Part shown: positions 10,737 to 17,930 of the stretch, in pieces
Layout of the letters: every line of letters starts with the position of its first letter
How positions within the stretch are numbered: the first letter of the stretch is position 1
Assembly (NCBI GenBank): GCA_041627895.1
Contig: JBFKQC010000060.1
Span: 1-25,170, forward strand
Direction: 5' to 3'
Length of the DNA: 25,170 bases
Source of the DNA: JBFKQC01 sp041627895
GTDB taxonomy: Bacteria; Pseudomonadota; Alphaproteobacteria; Rhodobacterales; Rhodobacteraceae
Position numbers and translations under genes: made by a program
Notes under the pieces: generated by a model
Databases searched by the model: none
The model's input: only the letters and a program-made list of their open reading frames with translations
Told to the model about the DNA's origin: nothing

Positions 10737-10855
10737 ATTTCCAGCGAAGCCGTTCCGGCGAAGCGTCGCGAGACCGCGCGCGGCAAAGTCGCGAGACCGC
10801 GCGCGGCAAACAGGACAGGGCGCATTCCGTGACGCGAAGATCGCGGAATGGGCTC
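10737..10855. repeat. Dispersed intergenic repeat, copy A (with internal 23-bp duplication)
   Basis: Matches copies at 10862-10957 and 18394-18489 from TTTCCAGCGAAGCCG to GCGGAATGKGCTC. It is 119 bp because a 23-bp segment (10765-10787) is duplicated in tandem at 10788-10810; without that it has the same 96-bp length as the others. It starts 5 bp after the zeta-inhibitor stop. Confidence 0.9.
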
Positions 10856-10861
10856 AAAGCA

Positions 10862-10957
10862 ATTTCCAGCGAAGCCGATCCGGCGAAGCGTCGCGAAATT
10901 GCGCGCGGCAAACAGGACAGGGCGCAAGCCGTGACGCGAAGGTCGCGGAATGGGCTC
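10862..10957. repeat. Dispersed intergenic repeat, copy B
   Basis: 96 bp, in direct orientation 6 bp after copy A. It carries a small inverted repeat TTGC/GCAA around GCGCG and the GCGA/TCGC hairpin near its right end. With copy A it fills most of the 302-bp gap 10733-11034; the remaining 77 bp contains only the ribosome site and possible promoter of the next gene. Confidence 0.9.
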
Positions 10958-11034
10958 TGCGCGCCCGCGCCTTAATCATATCTCAACGCCATTGCCGCTA
11001 AGCCCGGCCGCGGACCAGGGCCGGAGGACTGGGC

Positions 11035-12909
11035 ATGGCGGATCCCACCGGGCAAGGCGCGGCGGATCAGCGCGGCGGCCTGCGCGCGCTGCTTGCGAAA
11101 CAGGCGGCGCCGGCGGTGCTGTGCTGCCTGGTCCTTTGGCTGGCGTCGCAGCAGGTCGGCAATGTCGATCCCGGCGCCGTCTTCGGGGCCGTCGGGCAGA
11201 TCGCGCCGTCCGGCTGGGCCGCCGCGGTTCTGGCGAGCGGCGTCAGCTTCGCGGCGGTCGGCGGCATGGAGGTCGCGGTGCACCGGCTGTCCGGGCTGGC
11301 GACGCCGCCGGGGCTGGCGCGGATGACCGGCATGGCCGCGGTGGCCACCGCGCAACTGACCGGCTTCGGGCTGCTGACCGGCACGCTGGCGCGCTGGCGG
11401 CTGCTGCCGGGGTCGAGCCTCTGGCAGGCGGCGAAACTGACGGCGGCGGTGTCGTTCGCCTTCATGGCGGCACTCGGTGCGCTCGCCGCGCTCGCGGTCC
11501 TCGCCGCCGGGCCCGCGCTGCCGCATGCGCGCCCGCTGGCGTCGGCCGGGCTTCTTGCCGCGGCATGTCTCGTGGCGCTCACGCTCTGGCGCCCGCGGGC
11601 GCTGTTCGCGCTGCCTCTGCCGCCGCTCCGCGCGCAGGCCAGGTTCCTCGGCCTCGCGCTGGTCGACACCCTGGCCGCGGCGCTGGCGCTTTACGTGCTG
11701 CTGCCGGCGCCCGTGCCGCCGCTGGCATTCTACGCCGCCTTCCTGCTGGCGCTCGGCGCCGGCTTGCTGGGCGCGACGCCGGGCGGGGTCGGACCTTTCG
11801 AGTTCATGCTGCTCGCCTGCCTGCCCGGCCTGCCGGCCGAGCAGACCCTCGCCGCGATCGTCGCCTACCGCGCGGTCTATTTCGCCCTGCCCGCGGTGCT
11901 GGCGGGGGCGGCGCTGGTGATCGGGCCGCGGTTGCACTGGCCCCGACCGCCCTGCCCGGGCCGCATCGGCGGCGCCGGCGACGCGCCGCCCGCGGTGCTG
12001 CAGGCGCTGGCCTTCACCGCGGCGCGGGCCGAGACCGGGCTGATCCGGCAGGGCGACTTCGGGCTGCTCCTCGACGCCGGCGGCCGGCCGCTGGCGCTGG
12101 TCGCCCCGGCGGGGCAAAGCCTGATCATGCCGTTCGACCCGCTGCCGCCCGCTGCCCGGCCGGAGGCCGCAATCGCCGCGCTCGCCGCCGCCGCGCGCGA
12201 CCGCGACCTGTCGCCCTGCCTCTACAAATGCGGCGGCCGCACCGCGGCGGCGGCGCGGCGGGCCGGCTGGCGCGTCCTCAGGATCGCCGACGAGGCCATC
12301 GTCTGCCCGACGCGCTTCGACCTTTCGCGCCCGGCGTTCCGGCAGCTTCGCCGGCATCTCCGCAAGGCCGGGGCCGCCGGTGTCACCGTGTCCGCGGCCG
12401 GCCCGCGCCCGCCCTTCGCGCTGATGCGCGCGGTGGCCGAAGAGTGTGGCGCAGGCCTCGGCCGAGTGCGCGGCTTTTCCATGGGCCGGTTCGGCGCGGC
12501 CTATGTCGGCGGCCAGCGCATCCATCTGGCCTGGCACCGCGGCCGGCTCGCCGGGTTCCTGACGCTGCACGAGGGCTGGCACGAGCGCACGCTGGACCTG
12601 ATGTGCCAGCGCCCCGATGCGCCGCCCGGCACGATGCAGGCGCTGGTCGCCCACGCCGTCGCCGAGGCCGCGGCCGAAGGCTGTGACCGCCTCTCGCTCG
12701 CCGCGGTGCCGTGCCCCGGCGCCGCCCTGCCCTGGCCGCCGCCGCTGGCCCGCGCGCTCGACGCCGCCGCAGGCCGCGCCGGGCTCGCGCAGTTCAAGTC
12801 GGCCTTCGCCCCGCGATGGGCGCCGCTTTATCTGGCCGCGCCCGGCGCGCCCGGCCTCGCGCTCGCCGCGCTCGATCTCGCCGACCGGATCACGCGCCCG
12901 CGCGACTGA
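11035..12909 (+). CDS. Membrane protein with DUF2156 (phosphatidylglycerol lysyltransferase-like) domain
   Basis: 624 residues. The N-terminal 300 residues are hydrophobic with about seven to eight membrane segments, including the GAGLLGATPGGVGPFEFMLL motif of the UPF0104/MprF flippase region. The C-terminal half (about 330-600) is a cytoplasmic DUF2156 GNAT-like domain: LLLDAGGRPLALVAP, CLYKCGGRTAAAARRAGW, FRQLRRHLRKAG, GFSMGRFG, HLAWHRGRLAGFLTLHEG and LAQFKSAFAPRW. By family this would transfer an aminoacyl group from a tRNA to phosphatidylglycerol and flip the product. It is shorter than Gram-positive MprF (about 850 residues), having fewer membrane segments. GGAGG lies 7 nt before ATG 11035. 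The exact amino acid and lipid cannot be told from sequence. Confidence 0.82.
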   Translation: MADPTGQGAADQRGGLRALLAKQAAPAVLCCLVLWLASQQVGNVDPGAVFGAVGQIAPSGWAAAVLASGVSFAAVGGMEVAVHRLSGLATPPGLARMTGMAAVATAQLTGFGLLTGTLARWRLLPGSSLWQAAKLTAAVSFAFMAALGALAALAVLAAGPALPHARPLASAGLLAAACLVALTLWRPRALFALPLPPLRAQARFLGLALVDTLAAALALYVLLPAPVPPLAFYAAFLLALGAGLLGATPGGVGPFEFMLLACLPGLPAEQTLAAIVAYRAVYFALPAVLAGAALVIGPRLHWPRPPCPGRIGGAGDAPPAVLQALAFTAARAETGLIRQGDFGLLLDAGGRPLALVAPAGQSLIMPFDPLPPAARPEAAIAALAAAARDRDLSPCLYKCGGRTAAAARRAGWRVLRIADEAIVCPTRFDLSRPAFRQLRRHLRKAGAAGVTVSAAGPRPPFALMRAVAEECGAGLGRVRGFSMGRFGAAYVGGQRIHLAWHRGRLAGFLTLHEGWHERTLDLMCQRPDAPPGTMQALVAHAVAEAAAEGCDRLSLAAVPCPGAALPWPPPLARALDAAAGRAGLAQFKSAFAPRWAPLYLAAPGAPGLALAALDLADRITRPRD

Positions 12910-12939
12910 TATGCAGCGCGCTCATGAAGATTATGCACT

Positions 12940-12959
12940 TTATGAAATTGCGTCATAAT
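12940..12959 (+). promoter_or_regulatory. Palindromic operator-like site over a -10 element
   Basis: Perfect inverted repeat TTATGA-N7-TCATAA at 12940-12958. Its right arm overlaps CATAAT (12954-12959), a 5/6 match to the -10 consensus, 68 bp before the methyltransferase start. A further half-site GATTATG (12929-12935) pairs with CATAATC (12954-12960). The -35 region is poor. The AT-rich block stands out in GC-rich surroundings. A regulator binding here is inference. Confidence 0.45.
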
Positions 12960-13027
12960 CCGCGACGTGGCATCACCCGGCCATGCCCGCCCGCGCCCGC
13001 GGGTCCTTCGCATGCGGAGCCGCCCCG

Positions 13028-14047
13028 ATGATCCCGAACGCCCTGTCCGACCTTCTCGCCAGCCGCGAGTGGATTCTCGCCGACGGCGCCACCGGCACCA
13101 ACCTGTTCAACATGGGGCTGTCATCGGGCGACGCGCCCGAGTTCTGGAACGAGACCGAGCCCGGCAAGGTGCGCGCGCTGTACCGCGGCGCGGTGGACGC
13201 GGGCAGCGACCTGTTCCTGACCAACAGCTTCGGCTCAAACGCCTCGCGGCTCAAGCTGCACGGCGCCGAGGCGCGCGCGCGCGACCTCAGCCGCATCGCC
13301 GCCGAGATCGGCCGCGAGATCGCCGACGCGGCGGACCGCCCGGTGATCGTCGCCGGCTCGATGGGGCCCACGGGCGAGATCATGGCGCCGATGGGCAGCC
13401 TGACCCACGCCGTCGCCGTCGAGGTTTTCCACGAGCAGGCCGAGGGCCTGAAAGAGGGCGGCGCCGACGTTCTCTGGGTCGAGACGATCAGCGCGCCCGA
13501 GGAATTCAAGGCCGCCGCCGAGGCCGCGGCGCGCGCGGCCATGCCCTGGTGCGGCACGATGAGCTTCGACACCGCGGGGCGCACGATGATGGGCCTGACC
13601 TCGGCGGCGATGGTCAAGCTGGTCGAAAAGCTGCCCTACAAGCCGCTGGCCTTCGGTGCCAATTGCGGCGTCGGGGCGTCGGATCTGCTGCGCACTGTCC
13701 TCGGCTTCGTCGCCGAGGGCACGGAACGGCCGATCATCGCCAAGGGCAATGCGGGCATCCCGAAATACGTCGACGGCCACATCCACTATGACGGCACCCC
13801 CGACCTGATGGCCGAATACGCCGTGCTGGCGCGCGACGCAGGCGCGACGATCATCGGCGGCTGCTGCGGCACGATGCCCGAGCATCTGGCCAAGATGCGC
13901 ACCGCGCTGGAAACCCGCCCCCGCGGCCCGCGGCCGACGCTCGAGCGGATCGCCGCGGCGCTTGGCGATTTCTCGTCGCCCTCGGACGGCACCGGCGAGG
14001 ACGCCGCCGCGGCACGCCCGGCCCGCCGCAGGCGCCGGCGCGGCTGA
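13028..14047 (+). CDS. Homocysteine S-methyltransferase (stand-alone MetH N-terminal-type domain)
   Basis: 339 residues; transfers a methyl group to homocysteine to make methionine. The TIM-barrel opening is WILADGATGTNL (15-26). The three zinc cysteines are C213 in GANCGVG and C279/C280 in IGGCCGT. The protein stops after this domain, so the methyl donor must be another protein or a small methyl compound such as betaine. The nearby corrinoid protein (15388-16095) makes a split MetH likely; a betaine-homocysteine methyltransferase is the alternative and is a common database label. The C-terminus ends in an arginine-rich tail. ATG 13028 has GGAG upstream; a start at 12983 is possible but lacks similarity. 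Confidence 0.9.
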   Translation: MIPNALSDLLASREWILADGATGTNLFNMGLSSGDAPEFWNETEPGKVRALYRGAVDAGSDLFLTNSFGSNASRLKLHGAEARARDLSRIAAEIGREIADAADRPVIVAGSMGPTGEIMAPMGSLTHAVAVEVFHEQAEGLKEGGADVLWVETISAPEEFKAAAEAAARAAMPWCGTMSFDTAGRTMMGLTSAAMVKLVEKLPYKPLAFGANCGVGASDLLRTVLGFVAEGTERPIIAKGNAGIPKYVDGHIHYDGTPDLMAEYAVLARDAGATIIGGCCGTMPEHLAKMRTALETRPRGPRPTLERIAAALGDFSSPSDGTGEDAAAARPARRRRRRG

Positions 14048-14073
14048 CGCGGGAAGGATTGCTTGCAGAGAGG

Positions 14074-14098
14074 CACGATGTCCCGACCGGGACACGTG
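14074..14098. terminator. Hairpin between convergent genes
   Basis: A 6-bp stem TGTCCC/GGGACA with loop GACC, extended by CACG/CGTG after a one-base bulge, lies in the 67-bp gap between convergent genes. There is no clear T-run, so it may act as a bidirectional but not classical intrinsic terminator. Confidence 0.5.
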
Positions 14099-14114
14099 GC
14101 GTGCGATGAACGTG

Positions 14115-15206
14115 TCAGAACAGGGACAACTGGTCGCCGGCCTTCTCCGGCACCCGGAAGAGATCGGTGCGCAGCGGCGGCAGATCCCGCGCGAGGCCGA
14201 GGCGCGAACACGTCACCTTGAAGCGCTGCGCCAGAAGCTCGGCGAACGTCCCCTCGCCGGTCAACCGCCTGCCCCATTCCGGATCGTAGTCGCGCCCGCC
14301 ATGGGTCGCGCGCACCCGCGCCATCACCCGCGCCGCGCAGTCGGGGTAGTGCTCGGCCAGCCAGTCGCGAAACAGCCCCGCCACCTCGCGCGGCAGCCGC
14401 AGCATGATGTAGCTCGCCGCCACCGCGCCCGCGTCGCGCGCCGCGGTCAGGATCGCCTCCAGCTCGTGGTCGCTGAGCGCCGGAACGACCGGCGAGACCA
14501 TGACCCGCACCGGACAGCCCGCGCGCGCCAGCCGCTCGATCGTCCGCAGCCGCCGCGCCGGCGCCGGCACCCGCGGCTCCATCCGCCGCGACAGCGCCGG
14601 GTCGAGCGTGGTCACCGAAATCCCGGCCCGCGCCAGCCCGGCGCGCCCCATCTCGCCCAGGATGTCGATGTCGCGCTCGATCAGCGTGCCCTTGGTCACC
14701 ACCGCGACCGGGTGGCGATGCGCCTGCAGCACCTCGAGAATCCCGCGCATGATGCGGTGCTCGCGCTCGATCGGCTGGTAGGGGTCGGTGTTGGTGCCGA
14801 TGGCGATGACCTTCGGCACGTAGCGCTTCGCGGCCAGCTCGCGCTCCAGCACGCCCGGCGCCTCGGGCCGCGCGATCAGCCGGGTCTCGAAATCGAGGCC
14901 GGGGGACAGGCCCAGATAGGCATGGCTCGGACGCGCGAAACAGTAGATGCAGCCATGCTCGCAGCCGCGATAGGGGTTGATCGAACGGTCGAAGCTGAGA
15001 TCGGGCGAGCTGTTCCGGGTGATCACCCTGCGCGGGCGTTCGAGGCTGACCTCGGTCCTGAGCGGCGGCAGGTCGTCGTCGTCGCGCGCCCAGCCGTCAT
15101 CGACCGCGACGCGGGCGAAACGCTCGAACCTTATGTCAGGGTTGCGCGCCGCGGCGCGTCCCGGCCGCCGGGCCCCGGGAACCTCGCTGAACTCATCCGG
15201 ATCCAT
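14115..15206 (-). CDS. PA0069-family radical SAM protein (SplB/COG1533-like)
   Basis: 363 residues. The radical SAM cluster motif is CEHGCIYC in NPYRGCEHGCIYCFARPSHAYLG, providing the CxxxCxxC ligands of the [4Fe-4S] cluster. Other family blocks are DFETRLIARPEAPGVLERELA, IAIGTNTDPYQPIER and AVVTKGTLIERDIDIL. The family is related to spore photoproduct lyase and often named DNA repair photolyase, but its substrate is not established. The frame begins with ATG 15206 and has no clear ribosome site; with the -10 ending 7 bp before ATG, the transcript may be leaderless. A LexA-type box in the promoter points to DNA-damage induction. It sits between the two halves of the presumed split methionine synthase but on the opposite strand. 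Confidence 0.9.
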   Translation of the reverse strand: MDPDEFSEVPGARRPGRAAARNPDIRFERFARVAVDDGWARDDDDLPPLRTEVSLERPRRVITRNSSPDLSFDRSINPYRGCEHGCIYCFARPSHAYLGLSPGLDFETRLIARPEAPGVLERELAAKRYVPKVIAIGTNTDPYQPIEREHRIMRGILEVLQAHRHPVAVVTKGTLIERDIDILGEMGRAGLARAGISVTTLDPALSRRMEPRVPAPARRLRTIERLARAGCPVRVMVSPVVPALSDHELEAILTAARDAGAVAASYIMLRLPREVAGLFRDWLAEHYPDCAARVMARVRATHGGRDYDPEWGRRLTGEGTFAELLAQRFKVTCSRLGLARDLPPLRTDLFRVPEKAGDQLSLF

Positions 15207-15212
15207 GCGGCA

Positions 15213-15242
15213 AATCTAGAACAAAATAAGAACAGATTGCAA
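15213..15242 (-). promoter_or_regulatory. Promoter of the radical SAM gene
   Basis: Minus-strand -35 TTGCAA (15237-15242), 18-bp spacer, -10 TAGATT (15213-15218). The start codon begins 6 bp after the -10, so initiation at or next to the ATG, giving a leaderless mRNA, is predicted. Confidence 0.55.
15219..15233. promoter_or_regulatory. LexA-type box GAAC-N7-GAAC
   Basis: GAAC at 15219-15222, seven bases AAAATAA, GAAC at 15230-15233; on the minus strand GTTC-N7-GTTC. This is the direct-repeat LexA box known from Rhodobacter and other alphaproteobacteria. It fills the spacer between the -35 and -10 of the radical SAM gene, where a repressor would block polymerase. Confidence 0.7.
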
Positions 15243-15317
15243 TGCCATCCTGCCGGGGCCCTGCCCGCCGCCGCGCGCCGCGTCGGAACTGGCACGGCGC
15301 ATGTCGCAACCGGTCGC

Positions 15318-15375
15318 GTGCATTCGCACGAATGCGCACATAAGGCCGCAACCCATCGGCGCGAAAGCGCCTTTT
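15318..15375 (+). promoter_or_regulatory. Two-hairpin leader of the corrinoid protein gene
   Basis: First hairpin: GTGCATTC (15318-15325), loop GCAC, GAATGCGC (15330-15337). Second: GGCGC (15358-15362), GAAA tetraloop, GCGCC (15367-15371), then TTTT (15372-15375), which ends directly before the ribosome site CGGAG (15376-15380). The second resembles a short attenuator or a ribosome-site-adjacent control hairpin. No B12-box is seen, so it is not a standard cobalamin riboswitch. Confidence 0.4.
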
Positions 15376-15387
15376 CGGAGTGCCCAG

Positions 15388-16095
15388 ATGTCTGACGAAG
15401 ACGACGATATCATCCTTAGCGAACTTCCCGACGACGAGCTTGTCCTGCAGATGCACGACGACCTCTATGACGGTCTGAGGGAGGAGATCGAGGAGGGCGT
15501 GCAAATCCTGCTCGGCCGCGGCTGGGCGCCCTACCGGGTGCTGACCGAGGCGCTGGTCGCCGGCATGACCATCGTCGGCAACGATTTCCGCGACGGCATC
15601 CTGTTCGTGCCCGAAGTGCTGCTGGCGGCGAACGCGATGAAGGCCGGCATGTCGATCCTGAAGCCGCTTCTGGCCGAAACCGGCGCGCCGCGGGTCGGCA
15701 AGATGGTGATCGGCACCGTCAAGGGCGACATCCACGACATCGGCAAGAACCTGGTCAGCATGATGATGGAGGGCGCGGGCTTCGAGATCGTCGATCTCGG
15801 CATCAACAACCCGGTCGAGAAATACATCGACGCGATCCGGTCGGAAGAGGCCGACATCCTCGGCATGTCGGCGCTGCTGACCACGACGATGCCCTACATG
15901 AAGGTGGTGATCGACACGATGGTCGAGATGGGCATACGCGACGACTATATCGTGCTGGTCGGCGGTGCGCCGCTGAACGAGGAGTTCGGCAAGGCGATCG
16001 GCGCGGACGCCTATTGCCGCGACGCCGCGGTGGCGGTCGAGACCGCCAAGAAATTCGTGGCGCGCAAGCATAACCGGATGGCCGCGGCGGGCTGA
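15388..16095 (+). CDS. Corrinoid (cobalamin-binding) protein, MtbC/MetH B12-domain type
   Basis: 235 residues. A helical cap domain (about 15-95: EEGVQILLGRGWAPYRVLTEALVAGM...ILFVPEVLLAANAMKAG) precedes a Rossmann-like B12-binding domain (about 103-230). The cobalamin signature is D114-x-H116-x-x-G119 in GTVKGDIHDIGKN, with H116 expected as lower axial cobalt ligand, then MSALLTTTM and VLVGGAPLNEEF. It carries methyl groups between a donor methyltransferase and an acceptor enzyme. With the homocysteine methyltransferase 1.3 kb upstream it probably forms a split MetH; a methylamine- or betaine-type corrinoid protein is the alternative. ATG 15388 has GGAG upstream; the first residues are very acidic. 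The frame is open back to 15301, but that region holds leader hairpins. Confidence 0.92.
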   Translation: MSDEDDDIILSELPDDELVLQMHDDLYDGLREEIEEGVQILLGRGWAPYRVLTEALVAGMTIVGNDFRDGILFVPEVLLAANAMKAGMSILKPLLAETGAPRVGKMVIGTVKGDIHDIGKNLVSMMMEGAGFEIVDLGINNPVEKYIDAIRSEEADILGMSALLTTTMPYMKVVIDTMVEMGIRDDYIVLVGGAPLNEEFGKAIGADAYCRDAAVAVETAKKFVARKHNRMAAAG

Positions 16096-16196
16096 ACTGC
16101 GCTGAAAGACAACGGGTTGCGGCGCGATCTTCATGTCTGCCGCGGCCCTTTCAATCGCCCCGGTCCTGCCCCATATTGGACGCGGAGGTGCCGGAC

Positions 16197-16415
16197 ATGC
16201 CGCTGGAGAAATTCGTCCTGATCCTGGTCATCGTCGTGGCCGCGGCGGGCGTGACCGTCTGGCTCGGCACGATGGCCGCCGCCGCGATGCAGATCGGCGG
16301 GCCGGCCTGGGCGATGTTCATCCCCGCCCTGCTGGTGGCCTATGTGGTCTGGCGGGTGATCGCCGACCGCCTGGGAAATGCCGAGGACGACCATTATGAC
16401 GACATCGACAAGTGA
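16197..16415 (+). CDS. Small membrane protein, function unknown
   Basis: 72 residues, not recognised as a named family. Two hydrophobic segments (FVLILVIVVAAAGVTVWLG and AWAMFIPALLVAYVVWRVI) suggest a two-helix hairpin in the inner membrane; the C-terminus is acidic (NAEDDHYDDIDK). ATG 16197 has a strong GGAGG 8 nt upstream (16184-16188). A weak promoter, TTTCAA (16149-16154), 17 bp, CATATT (16172-16177), is possible. Its last 20 bases overlap the next gene, so the two are probably translationally coupled. It sits between the corrinoid protein and DUF1638. Confidence 0.75.
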   Translation: MPLEKFVLILVIVVAAAGVTVWLGTMAAAAMQIGGPAWAMFIPALLVAYVVWRVIADRLGNAEDDHYDDIDK

Positions 16416-16731
16416 TCTTCTGGTCGTGACCAGCGAGGCCGTGCCCGGCCGCGAGATCGTCCAGGCGCTGGGGCTTGTGCGCGGGTCCACCGTGCGGGCC
16501 AAGCACCTGGGCACCGACATCGTCGCCGGGCTGCGCAACCTGGTGGGCGGCGAGGTGCGCGAATACGCCTCGCTGCTGGCCGGCTCGCGCGAACAGGCGA
16601 TCGACCGGATGGTCGCCGAGGCGCGCGCGCTCGGCGCCGACGCGGTGGTCGCCACCCGGATGCAGACCTCGACGATCCAGACCGGCGCCAGCGAGGTCCT
16701 GGTCTACGGCACTGCGGTCCGGCTGAAATGA
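16396..16731 (+). CDS. YbjQ/UPF0145 family protein
   Basis: 111 residues. The sequence LLVVTSEAVPGREIVQALGLVRGSTVRA, then GLRNLVGGEVREYASLLAGSREQAIDRMVAEARALGADAVV and VLVYGTAVRL, covers the whole YbjQ (DUF74) domain, a small protein that forms pentamers in known structures. Databases call it heavy-metal-binding, but its role is unproven. ATG 16396 lies inside the end of the small membrane gene, with AGGA upstream. Its stop overlaps the next start as ATGA (16728-16731). Confidence 0.85.
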   Translation: MTTSTSDLLVVTSEAVPGREIVQALGLVRGSTVRAKHLGTDIVAGLRNLVGGEVREYASLLAGSREQAIDRMVAEARALGADAVVATRMQTSTIQTGASEVLVYGTAVRLK

Positions 16732-17363
16732 CCCCCGACGACGCGACGCTGACCGACCGCGGCTTTGCCGAGGAACAGGGCGGAAGCGTGCTCGTGATCG
16801 CCTGCGGGGCGCTCGCGCGCGAAATACTCGCCGTGATCCGCGCCAACGGCTGGGGCCATATCGACCTGCGCTGCCTGCCGGCGATCCTGCACAATCACCC
16901 CGGCCGGATCGCGGACGCCGTGCGCGACGCGGTCGGCAGGCACCGCGGGCGCTACGATCGCATCTTCGTGGCCTATGCCGATTGCGGCACCGGCGGCGGG
17001 CTGGAAGCCGCCTGCGCCGAGCTTGGCGTCGAGATGATCGCCGGCCCGCATTGCTATTCGTTCTACGAGGGCAACCAGACCTTCGCCGACCACGGCGAGG
17101 TTACCGCCTTCTACCTGACCGACTTCCTGGTCCGGCAGTTCGACGCCTTCGTCTGGAAACCGCTCGGGCTCGACCGCCATCCCGAGCTGCGCGACGCCTA
17201 TTTCGGGAATTACGAGACGCTGGTCTACCAGGCGCAGACCGACGACCCGGCCCTCGACGCCAGGGCGGCCGACTGCGCGCGGCGGCTGGGGCTGACCTAC
17301 GAGCGGCGCCTGACCGGTTACGGCGATCTGGAAACCTCGCTTGCGTCCTGGGCGCGGCGCTGA
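16728..17363 (+). CDS. DUF1638 protein, linked to corrinoid methyltransfer
   Basis: 211 residues, soluble. Conserved features include VLVIACGALAREI (C26), LPAILHNHPGRI, VAYADCGTGGGLEAACAELGVEMIAGPHCYSFYEG and WKPLGLDRHPELRDAYFGNYETLVYQAQT; the several Cys and His could bind a metal or cofactor. DUF1638 genes are known as neighbours of corrinoid methyltransferase genes, and I recall one being tied to the split methionine synthase of Phaeobacter inhibens, which should be verified. Start overlaps the YbjQ gene by 4 bp (ATGA). It ends 3 bp before the convergent sufE. A role in maturation or reactivation of the corrinoid is inference. Confidence 0.85.
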   Translation: MTPDDATLTDRGFAEEQGGSVLVIACGALAREILAVIRANGWGHIDLRCLPAILHNHPGRIADAVRDAVGRHRGRYDRIFVAYADCGTGGGLEAACAELGVEMIAGPHCYSFYEGNQTFADHGEVTAFYLTDFLVRQFDAFVWKPLGLDRHPELRDAYFGNYETLVYQAQTDDPALDARAADCARRLGLTYERRLTGYGDLETSLASWARR

Positions 17364-17366
17364 GGC

Positions 17367-17795
17367 TCAGGCCGCCGCGCGTTCCGCCGCCAGGTCGCGG
17401 ATCCGCTCGACCATCGAGCGCAGCCCGTTCGAGCGCTGCGACGACAGGTGGTCGTGCAGCCCGAGCCGCGCCAGTTCGCCGCCCGCGTCGACCGCAAGCA
17501 CCTCGCGGAGCGTCAGCCCGGAATAAAGCGCCTTCAGCACCGCGATCAGCCCGCGCACGATCATCGCGTCGCTGTCGCCGCGAAAGCTGAATCGCGCGGC
17601 GGGCCCATCGCCCTCGATCACCGGCACGATCCAGACCTGGCTGGCGCAGCCGTGAACCTTGGTGGCGGGCACGCGCAGCGCGTCGTCGAGCGGCTCCATC
17701 GCACGGCCGAGGTCGATGACGTGGCGATAGCGGTCCTCCCAGTCCTCCAGGAACTCGAAGGTCTCGGCAATCTCCTCGAAATCCGGCTGCGCCAT
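17367..17795 (-). CDS. sufE: SufE family Fe-S assembly sulfur acceptor
   Basis: 142 residues, the normal SufE length. It accepts persulfide sulfur from the SufS desulfurase and passes it to the SufBCD scaffold. The N-terminal helix FEFLEDWEDRYRHVIDLGR, the active-site loop KVHGCASQVWI with C50, and FRGDSDAMIVRGLIAVLKALYSG are typical. It stands alone here; no suf or isc genes are adjacent. Convergent with DUF1638. Confidence 0.93.
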   Translation of the reverse strand: MAQPDFEEIAETFEFLEDWEDRYRHVIDLGRAMEPLDDALRVPATKVHGCASQVWIVPVIEGDGPAARFSFRGDSDAMIVRGLIAVLKALYSGLTLREVLAVDAGGELARLGLHDHLSSQRSNGLRSMVERIRDLAAERAAA

Positions 17796-17930
17796 CGCTC
17801 AATCCTTCCTCGACGCTCACCTAGGCGCGCAACAGGCAAAGGTCCAGCCCTTCGAGTGGCTTTTCAAACCGCGCGCTTTCGGCTAACCCGGTCGTCAAGC
17901 CGGTGACAAGGCTCAGGACGGGGACGGGGC

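Noticed and set aside
10382..10927. Minus-strand frame across the zeta gene and repeats
   Set aside because: Its repeated peptide comes from translating the 96-bp repeat; no ribosome site or domain.
15207..15387. Cobalamin or SAM/SAH riboswitch before the corrinoid gene
   Set aside because: I could not find the B12-box or the conserved cores of known SAM/SAH riboswitches; only hairpins are reported.
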